Source: Actinoplanes sp040639655 (GTDB taxonomy: Bacteria; Actinomycetota; Actinomycetes; Mycobacteriales; Micromonosporaceae). From it: a DNA stretch of 64,000 nucleotides. The stretch lies in the NCBI RefSeq assembly GCF_040639655.1, contig NZ_JBFAAI010000040.1, positions 1 to 64,000 on the forward strand, written 5' to 3'. This document shows positions 16,988-22,982 of the stretch, piece after piece (the stretch's first letter is position 1; every line of letters begins with the position of its first letter). The translations under genes were made by a program, and so were the position numbers. The notes under the pieces were generated by a model. That model was not told where the DNA came from. It did no database searches and saw only the letters and a list, made by a program, of their open reading frames with translations.

Positions 16988-17307
16988 GCGCAGAGGATCT
17001 CGAGAAGTACGAGACCGAGATGGAGCTGCAGCTCTACCGGGAGTACCGCGACATCGTCCGCCAGTTTTCCTACGTGGTGGAGACCGAGCGCCGGTTCTAC
17101 CTGGCCAACCAGGTCGACCTGCACGTGCGTAACTCCGACGGCGAGGTGTATTTCGAGGTCGAGATGCACGACGCCTGGGTGTGGGACATGTATCGTCCGG
17201 CCCGGTTCGTCAAGAACGTGCGGGTCATGACGTTCAAGGACGTCAACGTGGAGGAGCTGGAGAAACCAGACATCTCCCTGCCCGACGAGGCCGGATTCGG
17301 CGGCTGA
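16984..17307 (+). CDS. DUF2469 domain protein
   Basis: A 107-residue acidic protein of the DUF2469 family, conserved across Actinobacteria directly after rnhB and of unknown function. Characteristic stretches are SAEDLEKYETEMELQLYREY, RDIVRQFSYVVETERRFYLA and YFEVEMHDAWVWDMYRP. It is nearly invariant in length among relatives. The start overlaps the rnhB stop by 4 bp, so it is translationally coupled. The gene marks the left boundary of the rearranged block that follows. Confidence 0.93.
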   Translation: MSAEDLEKYETEMELQLYREYRDIVRQFSYVVETERRFYLANQVDLHVRNSDGEVYFEVEMHDAWVWDMYRPARFVKNVRVMTFKDVNVEELEKPDISLPDEAGFGG

Positions 17308-17380
17308 CGGTCATCCACAGTCCGCGGTTGTCCACAGGGGCGGTCGCGAGCCGGGCGGCCGGCCCGGCACTCTCGGCGGC

Positions 17381-18058
17381 ATGCCCGCTCTCGTTGCCGC
17401 GCTGATCCCGCTGCTTCTGCTTCCCCTGTCCGGTTCCGCGGTCGCCGTGGTCCGATCTCCTGCGGCGGAGGCCCGCCACAGCGCGGTTGCCGGTGTCCGT
17501 TTCTTTGCGGCCGAGGCCCGCCACAGCGCGGTCGCCGGCGTCCGTTTCTTTGCGGCCGAGGCCCGATACAGCGCGGTTGCCGAGGTTCGATACCGCGTGG
17601 TCGCGGCCCGATACAGCGCGGTCGCTGAGGTTCGGTATCGGGCGCCCGCGGCCCGATACCGGTGGCCGGTGGTGCCGCCTCAGGTGCTGCGCCGGTTCGA
17701 GCCGCCGCCCGAGCGCTGGCTGCCCGGTCACCGCGGCGTCGACCTCGGATCCGCCCCCGGAGCATCGGTGCGGGCGGCCGGCGACGGCGTCGTCGTCTAC
17801 GCGCAGAACCTGGCCGGGCGCGGGGTGATCAGCATCCTGCACGCCGGCGGACTGCGCACCACCTATGAGCCGGTCACCGCCACCGTTCGGGCCGGCGACC
17901 GCATCACCGCCGGACGCCCGATCGGAGCCCTCGAAACCGGACATCCGGGCTGCCCGGCGGCCGCCTGCCTGCACTGGGGCTTGCGGCGCGGTGACGTCTA
18001 TCTCGACCCCCTCGCGCTGCTTGGCCTGGGCCGGGTGCGCCTGTTGCCGCTCGGCTGA
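17381..18058 (+). CDS. M23-type peptidoglycan endopeptidase with N-terminal tandem repeats
   Basis: A 225-residue secreted M23 (LytM-like) protein. The signal peptide is ALVAALIPLLLLPLSGSAVA. Residues 26-85 are four tandem 15-residue repeats of the pattern xxAAEARxSAVAxVR, then a partial copy. The peptidase domain has GHRGVDLGSAPGASVRAAGDG (first zinc His and Asp), and LHWGLRRG supplies the terminal His in place of the usual HLH. Relatives next to rpsB in other actinobacteria share the domain. The repeats are not part of the family and look like recent expansion; four arginine-alanine repeats may form a helical spacer. The start ATG follows a spacer without a strong ribosome site. Confidence 0.85.
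   Translation: MPALVAALIPLLLLPLSGSAVAVVRSPAAEARHSAVAGVRFFAAEARHSAVAGVRFFAAEARYSAVAEVRYRVVAARYSAVAEVRYRAPAARYRWPVVPPQVLRRFEPPPERWLPGHRGVDLGSAPGASVRAAGDGVVVYAQNLAGRGVISILHAGGLRTTYEPVTATVRAGDRITAGRPIGALETGHPGCPAAACLHWGLRRGDVYLDPLALLGLGRVRLLPLG
17456..17662 (+). repeat. 45-bp in-frame tandem repeats in the M23 gene
   Basis: Four 45-base units (17456-17635) and a 27-base partial unit. The units share gcggccgaggcccg and agcgcggttgccg-type cores and keep the reading frame. Middle copies are the most alike, as expected of slippage or unequal exchange. Confidence 0.85.
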
Positions 18059-18148
18059 TCACCTGCTGATCACCTTTCGCGACGGCCTCGTGCGCTCGCC
18101 ACTTCCCGCCGTGGCTCGTTCATCCACCGCCCGCGGGACTCGTTCACC

Positions 18149-18217
18149 CGCCGCTCGCCGCTCGCCGCTCGCCGCTTTCCGCTCGCCGCTCGCCGCTGTG
18201 TCTCGCCGCTCGCCGCT
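18149..18217. repeat. Heptanucleotide tandem repeat CGCCGCT
   Basis: About nine copies of CGCCGCT, some interrupted (ctttc, gtgtct), fill most of the spacer between the convergent M23 and aminotransferase genes. No terminator-like hairpin is obvious in this spacer. Confidence 0.85.
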
Positions 18218-18237
18218 TGCCGCCTTGTCGGGCTCGC

Positions 18238-19419
18238 TCACCGCTGGAAGGTGGCCAGCAGCTGCGGGAGGCGTTCGGCAAGCAGCTCGTACTCCTCCGG
18301 GCGGTTGTAGACCTGGGCACTCAACCGCAGCAGACCCCGGCCGCCCCAAGCGTTCACCGCCACCTCCGCCGCCAGCTTCTCCGCGATGTACTGCCGCAAC
18401 GCCTGCGCCTCTGGAAAGGTCGACGCCAGCCCACCCGGCAGCGGCACCACACGCAACGCCACCCCGGGTCCGCCGGGCTGCGGCAGGTCGGCCGGCGCGA
18501 GACCGAGGGCCTCCCCGACAACCCGCTGGCCGTACGAGACAAGAGTCGCATTGTGTTCCCGGACCAGCTCCAGGCCGAGCGTACGCAGTGCGAAGACCCC
18601 GGCCGGAGCCGCCAGCCACGGGGTGTAGTCGATCGTGCCCTGGAACTCGACCGCGCGCGGGAAACCCTGCTCGTGCTCCCACGAGACCACCAGCGGCTCG
18701 ATCCGACGCCGCCACGCCGGAGCCACGTGCAGCAGCGCCGTGCCACGCGGCGCCCAGCCCCACTTGTGCAGGTTGCCGACCCAGAAGTCCGCGCCGATCG
18801 CCGACACGTCCACCGGCAGCATGCCCGGCACGTGCGCGGCGTCAACCAGTACCGGGACATCCTGTTCGCGGGCGGCCGCGGCGATCTCCCGTACCGGGAA
18901 GAGGGCCGCCGTCGCCGACGTCAGCTGGTCGATGATCAGCAGCTTGGTGCGGCCCGGCCGCAACGCCGCCCGGATCCTGGCCACCGTCTGCGGCCCGGAC
19001 AGGCCCAGCGGCACCGCCACCGTCCGCGCGCTCGCCCCCGTCTGCCGGCACCGGTGCCGCACCGCCATCGCCACCGCGCCGTAGGCGTGATCGCTGAGCA
19101 GTACCTCGTCGTCCGGCCCCAGGCGCATCGACTGCAGAACCAGCGACACCGCCGCCGTCGTGTTCTGCACCAGCGCGCTGCCGTCCGGGTCCGCGCCCAG
19201 GAACGTCGCCAGATGCCGTCGGCTGTGGAGGACGCGATCCATCAGCCCGGTGCCGTAGAACCGCAGTGGATTGGCCTCCATCTCGTCGCGGAGCCGCTGC
19301 TGGGCACGTTGCACGCTGATCGGTAGCGCACCGAACGAGCCGTGGTTCAGATAGGACACCGACGGATCCAGCGAGAAGAGCAGACGGGCACCCGGAATGG
19401 GCCGAGGCGGATCGATCAT
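18238..19419 (-). CDS. Class V PLP-dependent aminotransferase (isopenicillin-N-epimerase-like)
   Basis: A 393-residue fold-type I PLP enzyme. The N-terminal SVSYLNHGSFGALP and the PLP lysine in WVGNLHKWGWAPRGTALL match the family that includes isopenicillin N epimerase, the ergothioneine C-S lyase EgtE and cysteine desulfurases; VLVDAAHVPGMLPVDV contains the Asp that pairs with the pyridine ring. The substrate is unknown. No ergothioneine genes (egtABCD) or beta-lactam genes lie nearby. The gene is single, pointing toward the M23 peptidase. Confidence 0.87.
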   Translation of the reverse strand: MIDPPRPIPGARLLFSLDPSVSYLNHGSFGALPISVQRAQQRLRDEMEANPLRFYGTGLMDRVLHSRRHLATFLGADPDGSALVQNTTAAVSLVLQSMRLGPDDEVLLSDHAYGAVAMAVRHRCRQTGASARTVAVPLGLSGPQTVARIRAALRPGRTKLLIIDQLTSATAALFPVREIAAAAREQDVPVLVDAAHVPGMLPVDVSAIGADFWVGNLHKWGWAPRGTALLHVAPAWRRRIEPLVVSWEHEQGFPRAVEFQGTIDYTPWLAAPAGVFALRTLGLELVREHNATLVSYGQRVVGEALGLAPADLPQPGGPGVALRVVPLPGGLASTFPEAQALRQYIAEKLAAEVAVNAWGGRGLLRLSAQVYNRPEEYELLAERLPQLLATFQR

Positions 19420-19457
19420 GCGGATTCCGGCGCGCTCATGACTCGGATCGTACGATG

Positions 19458-20630
19458 TCAGGCCCGTGGATGCGCCTGATTGAACGCCGCCCGGAGCCGT
19501 TCCGTCGACACGTGCGTGTAGATCTGTGTGCTCGCCAGCGAACTGTGCCCCAGCAGCTCCTGCACGGCCCGGAGATCCGCGCCCCCGTCGAGCAGATGGG
19601 TCGCCGCCGAGTGCCGCAGGTCGTGCGGGCTGGTGTGCGGCAGTCCCGCGGCCCGCGCCGCGTTCCCGACGATCCGCCGGACCACCGTCGGCTGCAGACG
19701 GCCACCTTTCACTCCCAGGAACAGCGCGTCCCGGCTCGAACGGCTCACCAGCTCCGGCCGCCCCAGCCGCAGCCAGGCGTCGAGCGCCCGCCGAGCGGGA
19801 TGCCCGAACGGGACGGCCCGTTCCTTCGCACCCTTCCCGAAGACCCGGACCACCTGGCGGGCGTGGTCGACATCGGCCCGGTTCAGCGAGCAGAGCTCAC
19901 TGACCCGGATGCCGGTGGCGTAGAGCAGCTCGAGAACCGCCCGATCCCGGATCTGCAGGGCGTCGCCGGCCGTCGCCGTACCCTCCTCGTCCGCGGTGCC
20001 CGCCGGTCCTTCCGGGGCCGGTCTCTTCCCGCCCGGTTCCCGCTCCTCGGCCGTGCCGGCTGATGGTTCCGGGCCGGTTGACGGTTCCGGGCCGGTTGGC
20101 GGTTCCGAACCGGTTTTCGGGTCCGGGCCGGTTGACCGTTCCGGGCTGGTGGCGCGGCCGGCTGACTCCATCAGTTCGGCCGCCTGGTCGGCGCGGAGCA
20201 CCGTGGGAAGTCCGCGATGCGCCCGCGGGCTGGCCAGCTGCCCGCCGGGATCGTCCGGGGAGAGACCGGTCCGGTGCGCCCAGCCGGTGAACGCCCGTGC
20301 CGCCGCGGCACGCCGCGCCTGGGAGGCGCGGGCCGCCCCCGAACCCATCCGTGCCGCGAGCCACCCGCGGAGAACGACGACGTCCAGTTCGGCGACGGTG
20401 CTCCGGCCCTCGTAGGCGGCATGGTCGAGCAGCGACACGATGTCCCCGACATAGGCCCGGACGGTGTGCTCCGACCGTCCCTCGACCATCGCGAGATGCC
20501 GGCCGAACTCGTCCACCGCCGCCCGCAGGGCCGCCGGCAGTCGCTCGTGCAGTTCCCGAATCCGCATCGCCTCAGACCGTCCATCCCCACCCGGTGCCCG
20601 GTCAAGCTCCGGACACGGCGTTTCTGTCAT
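19458..20630 (-). CDS. xerC: Tyrosine recombinase XerC with a repeat-built insertion
   Basis: A 390-residue site-specific recombinase that resolves chromosome dimers at dif together with XerD. The N-terminal SAM-like domain is about 25-150. The catalytic set is complete: Arg in ATGIRVSEL, Lys in FGKGAKER, HxxR in HDLRHS, His in LGHSS and Tyr in YTHVS. Between LMESAGRA and LQIRDRAVLELLYATG is about 60 residues of Pro/Gly/Glu/Thr low complexity that includes 18-bp repeats, so the protein is about 80 residues longer than usual. The insertion lies in the interdomain linker, so activity is probably kept. An alternative start is the ATG at 20567 (MRIRELHERLP). Confidence 0.92.
   Translation of the reverse strand: MTETPCPELDRAPGGDGRSEAMRIRELHERLPAALRAAVDEFGRHLAMVEGRSEHTVRAYVGDIVSLLDHAAYEGRSTVAELDVVVLRGWLAARMGSGAARASQARRAAAARAFTGWAHRTGLSPDDPGGQLASPRAHRGLPTVLRADQAAELMESAGRATSPERSTGPDPKTGSEPPTGPEPSTGPEPSAGTAEEREPGGKRPAPEGPAGTADEEGTATAGDALQIRDRAVLELLYATGIRVSELCSLNRADVDHARQVVRVFGKGAKERAVPFGHPARRALDAWLRLGRPELVSRSSRDALFLGVKGGRLQPTVVRRIVGNAARAAGLPHTSPHDLRHSAATHLLDGGADLRAVQELLGHSSLASTQIYTHVSTERLRAAFNQAHPRA
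20065..20154. repeat. 18-bp tandem repeats within xerC
   Basis: Five 18-base units, the best being ggttccgggccggttgac at 20065-20082 with a near copy at 20083-20100. They encode six-residue units such as GPEPST on the reverse strand and keep the frame. Confidence 0.85.
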
Positions 20631-20640
20631 ACCCGGGGTC

Positions 20641-20646
20641 TAGCGT
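20641..20646 (+). promoter_or_regulatory. -10-like box for leaderless oxidoreductase gene
   Basis: TAGCGT stands seven bases before the ATG at 20654 with no ribosome site between. Only 23 bases separate this gene from the divergent xerC ATG, so the two promoters must overlap the coding starts. Confidence 0.45.
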
Positions 20647-20653
20647 CGGCGAC

Positions 20654-21115
20654 ATGGCACGCTGGGAGGAAATCGAGAAGGACGCCCCGGAGTTCGCGGC
20701 CCGTGTTCGGGCACTCTTCGAGGCTGGCACCAACAAGACGATCGCCACACTGCGACGTGACGGCTCACCCCGGATCAGCGCGTCCGAGGCCCAGTTCATC
20801 GACGGCGAGCTGACCTTCGGCTCGATGCCCGGCGCGGTGAAACTGCGGGACCTCCGCCGCGATCCACGTATCGCGATGCACAGTCCCACCCTGGAGCCTC
20901 CGGCCGACGACCCGTCGAACGGCCCCGGCGACGCCAAACTGTCCGGGCGTGTGGTCGAGATGCCACTCCCGCCGGGCACCCCGCACGCCGACGCCGCCTT
21001 CTTCCGCATCGACATCGACGAGGTGGCCCTGACCTACGTCGGCACTCCCGCCGACCATCTGGTGATCGAGTCCTGGCACGCGGGCCGGGGCCACCGCCGC
21101 CGAACCCGCACCTGA
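20654..21115 (+). CDS. Pyridoxamine-5'-phosphate-oxidase-like (PPOX / F420-type) family protein
   Basis: A 153-residue split-barrel protein. ARWEEIEKDAPEFAARVRALFEAG forms an N-terminal helix, followed by KTIATLRRDGSPRISASEAQFIDGELTFGSM, the usual flavin/F420-binding strands, and FFRIDIDEVALTYVG at the C-terminal part. Family members reduce small molecules with F420H2 or FMN; the substrate is unknown. The ATG follows a TAGCGT box. The gene is divergent from xerC. Its last codons and stop lie inside the first unit of a tandem repeat, so the C-terminus (GRGHRRRTRT) may be recently altered. Confidence 0.85.
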   Translation: MARWEEIEKDAPEFAARVRALFEAGTNKTIATLRRDGSPRISASEAQFIDGELTFGSMPGAVKLRDLRRDPRIAMHSPTLEPPADDPSNGPGDAKLSGRVVEMPLPPGTPHADAAFFRIDIDEVALTYVGTPADHLVIESWHAGRGHRRRTRT

Positions 21116-21196
21116 CCGGCTGGCGGGCCCGCACCTGACCGGCTGGCGGGCCCGCACCTGACCGGCCGGCGGGCCCCCACCTGACCGGCCGGCGGG
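21105..21196. repeat. 23-bp tandem repeat across the stop codon
   Basis: Four head-to-tail 23-base units at 21105, 21128, 21151 and 21174. Each contains the core cacctgaccgg, with at most two base differences among units. The TGA in the first unit is the stop codon of the upstream gene, and the other units repeat that TGA in each other frame. Confidence 0.92.
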
Positions 21197-21327
21197 CCCG
21201 CAGCCCTTCGTCGGGCGCTGAGGGAGGCCCGCCGTGGGCAGTGCGGCACATCGGGGACCAACGCCGGGCGCGGTTGCGGTGCGGTCCGCTCGTTGCGCGG
21301 ACCGCCGGCCTGTCCGGACCGGCCCGA
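21197..21327. other. Spacer without recognised features
   Basis: 131 bases between the tandem repeat and the GntR gene. I see no gene, hairpin with T-tract or promoter box. Confidence 0.5.
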
Positions 21328-21738
21328 TCAGCGAACGGTGAGCTGGTACCGATCCGCGGGGTAGGCCGTCCGGGTCCCGTCCGCAGCGGTGACCACCAGG
21401 ACCGGAACGCCCTCGCGAAGATTGAACCGGCGGCGCTCCGTATCGGTGGGCATCCGCGCGCCGGCCCGCTCGCCGCTGTTGAGTTCGACGACTTCCACCT
21501 GCTCCGGGACCCGGACGAACGTGCCGCGCGGCCGGTCCACGGTGACCAGGCCCTCGGCGCGGAGCTGAGCGATGGCCTGTCGGACCGTGGTCCGGCTGAT
21601 GTTGTGGTCCTCGCCCAGCCGCAACTCGCTTGGTAGTGGGTCACCCGGTGCGAGCTCACCGCTCTCGATCTGCTGGCGAAGGAGGTCAGCCAACTGACGG
21701 AACACCGCCCGGTCCGCTGAGGGATCGATCATGGCCAC
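21328..21738 (-). CDS. Short GntR-family transcriptional regulator
   Basis: A 136-residue regulator. The winged helix-turn-helix spans about 10-78: FRQLADLLRQQIESGELAPG, LPSELRLGEDHNISRTTVRQ, AEGLVTVDRPRGTFV. The remaining 55 residues (EVVELNSGERAGARM..REGVPVLVVTAADGTRTAYPADRYQL) are too short for a UTRA or FadR-type ligand domain, and no known sensor domain is recognised. GTG at 21738 and ATG at 21732 are both possible starts. It is followed, further upstream on the same strand, by two small Cys-rich proteins; this neighbourhood recurs in Micromonosporaceae as far as I recall. It may regulate them through the palindrome at 21764-21788. Confidence 0.85.
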   Translation of the reverse strand: MAMIDPSADRAVFRQLADLLRQQIESGELAPGDPLPSELRLGEDHNISRTTVRQAIAQLRAEGLVTVDRPRGTFVRVPEQVEVVELNSGERAGARMPTDTERRRFNLREGVPVLVVTAADGTRTAYPADRYQLTVR

Positions 21739-21763
21739 TATTCTACGTGCCGCCGGGGCTCGT

Positions 21764-21788
21764 CATGTCGTAACTACATCGCTACATG
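21764..21788. promoter_or_regulatory. Candidate operator of the GntR gene
   Basis: Inverted repeat CATGT-N15-ACATG with two internal TACAT copies (21775 and 21783), 26 to 50 bases upstream of the GntR start, in an AT-rich patch. Position and symmetry fit an autoregulatory GntR site; binding is unproven. Confidence 0.4.
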
Positions 21789-21890
21789 GACGACCGGCTG
21801 CGGCGACCACGAGGACGATGGGCCTGCCGGTGAACGTGGACGGCCGGGCCCCCGCGAACTTCTCGCCGCCGAAGGTGGGACGGCGTGGCT

Positions 21891-22148
21891 TCACGGGGGC
21901 GGGTGGTGCCCCGTCCAGGACATGAAGCGTTCGTACAGGTTCAGTGGCGGGGGCCGGCCGCCGGCGGTGAAGTCGTCGAGGGCTTCGTACATCTGGGCGG
22001 ACAGGTAGATCTTCAGCAGTGACGGGTAGGCGCGGTACTCCTCCAGGAGGCCCGCTCTCGCCTCGATGCAGGGCCAGGGGCGACCACAGGCCCGGCATCG
22101 CCAATGTGGACGCTCGTGGAGGTGGGTCGGCTCCGGTGCGGTGGACAA
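21891..22148 (-). CDS. Small Cys-containing protein (CxxC-x4-C) of unknown function
   Basis: An 85-residue protein. The motif WRCRACGRPWPCIEAR near the N-terminus has three cysteines spaced like a zinc or redox site, followed by LLEEYRAYPSLLKIYLSAQMYEALDDF and LYERFMSWTGHH. Proteins with this pattern are, in my recollection, frequent in Micromonosporaceae, sometimes annotated as flavin reductase without basis. The start is a TTG preceded by GGGGGAAT; no better start is in frame. It stands between the GntR gene and a second Cys-rich protein on the same strand. Function is not known. Confidence 0.65.
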   Translation of the reverse strand: MSTAPEPTHLHERPHWRCRACGRPWPCIEARAGLLEEYRAYPSLLKIYLSAQMYEALDDFTAGGRPPPLNLYERFMSWTGHHPPP

Positions 22149-22189
22149 TCAATTCCCCCGAAAGTGATCGGCTGGCCGGGCGCGGGACG

Positions 22190-22573
22190 TCATCGACTGC
22201 GGTGACGACGCTGGGCTCGCTGCCCGGCGTCTTCACCGGCCCGGTGTTCCTGGGCCGGGGTGAGGTGGCCGGCGCGACCCACGTGGGAGTCCGGATCGGA
22301 CGTGCGGGCGGGGATCTCGGCGTTGCCGGAGGCCGGCGAAACTCCGGCGCCGGGGCTGGCGTGCCGTGATCGATAGATGCCGCCACCACCCGGTCTCCGC
22401 TGCTCGGGGGCGATGTAGGTGCGTCGTGGGTAGGGCGGCGGAGGTGACGGCGGGAAACGGTCGATGCAGGGGGCCCGCAGTCCGCAGATGCACCTGCGCC
22501 AGAAGGTCCGCCAGTCGCGGCGATGGCGCGGATGATGGGGGACCGGGCCGCTAGTCTGACGCCTTCTAGTCAT
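22190..22573 (-). CDS. Small Cys-rich, Arg/Pro-rich protein (CxC-x4-C) of unknown function
   Basis: A 127-residue predicted protein. DWRTFWRRCICGLRAPCIDR carries a C-x-C-x4-C motif reminiscent of the neighbouring small protein; the rest is Pro/Arg/Gly-rich and may be disordered. The ATG at 22573 lies among a set of CTAGTC-type elements. Lying 41 bp before the next Cys-containing gene on the same strand, it is likely part of the same unit. I judge it real because the Cys motif is conserved in pattern with the neighbour, but the low-complexity tail lowers certainty. Confidence 0.55.
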   Translation of the reverse strand: MTRRRQTSGPVPHHPRHRRDWRTFWRRCICGLRAPCIDRFPPSPPPPYPRRTYIAPEQRRPGGGGIYRSRHASPGAGVSPASGNAEIPARTSDPDSHVGRAGHLTPAQEHRAGEDAGQRAQRRHRSR

Positions 22574-22636
22574 AGGACCACCTTAGTTGACCACGGACTA
22601 GCTGTCTCCTAACAACTTGGTCAGAGACTAATAGTC
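22551..22636. promoter_or_regulatory. Cluster of CTAGTC/GACTAG elements between divergent genes
   Basis: CTAGTC at 22551-22556 and 22566-22571, GACTAG at 22596-22601, and the perfect palindrome GACTAATAGTC at 22626-22636. They flank the starts of the divergent Cys-rich and HTH genes, in a region clearly richer in A/T than its surroundings. This is the layout of a divergent operator region. Confidence 0.5.
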
Positions 22637-22656
22637 CCGCGCCTACGGTCGATCAT

Positions 22657-22866
22657 GTGGGAGTGAAGCCGATCCGCCTCATGGGGGCGCACGAGATCCG
22701 CATCCGTCTGGGCGGAGTCAGCCGGCAACGGGCGTACCAGATCACCAGCCGTGCCGACTTTCCGAAGCCTGTGGCCGATCTTGCGCAAGGCAAGGTATGG
22801 CTGACCGAGGACGTCGAGGCATGGATGAAGGTCCATCGCCGGGACCTGGACGAGTCCGAGGACTGA
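22657..22866 (+). CDS. Small helix-turn-helix DNA-binding protein (excisionase/MerR-like)
   Basis: A 69-residue protein made of one winged HTH: LMGAHEIRIRLGGVSRQRAY then QITSRADFPKPVADLAQGKVW and LTEDVEAWMKVHR. This is the AlpA/excisionase-like fold, used both by phage regulators and by chromosomal repressors. Start candidates are GTG 22657, GTG 22663 and ATG 22681; the conserved part begins at the ATG. It is divergent from the Cys-rich gene across the CTAGTC cluster, so it is a candidate binder of those sites. No integrase is adjacent. Confidence 0.75.
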   Translation: MGVKPIRLMGAHEIRIRLGGVSRQRAYQITSRADFPKPVADLAQGKVWLTEDVEAWMKVHRRDLDESED

Positions 22867-22900
22867 TTCGCCCGGTCACGGTGGTGACCGGCGCCGGCCC

Positions 22901-22934
22901 GGAGCCGGCCGTCGCTCGTGCGGCGGCCGGCTCC
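22901..22934. terminator. Bidirectional hairpin between convergent genes
   Basis: Perfect 11-bp stem (ggagccggccg / cggccggctcc) with a 12-base loop, between the HTH gene and the 3' end of dprA. No T-tract follows, which is common for GC-rich actinobacterial terminators. Confidence 0.55.
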
Positions 22935-22982
22935 CGACGGGCCGGTTACTGTCGTGCCCCGATCGCCATGTGGACTGTCCGA

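Noticed and set aside
21105..21196. CRISPR array
   Set aside because: Units are directly adjacent with no spacers and there are no cas genes, so this is a simple tandem repeat.
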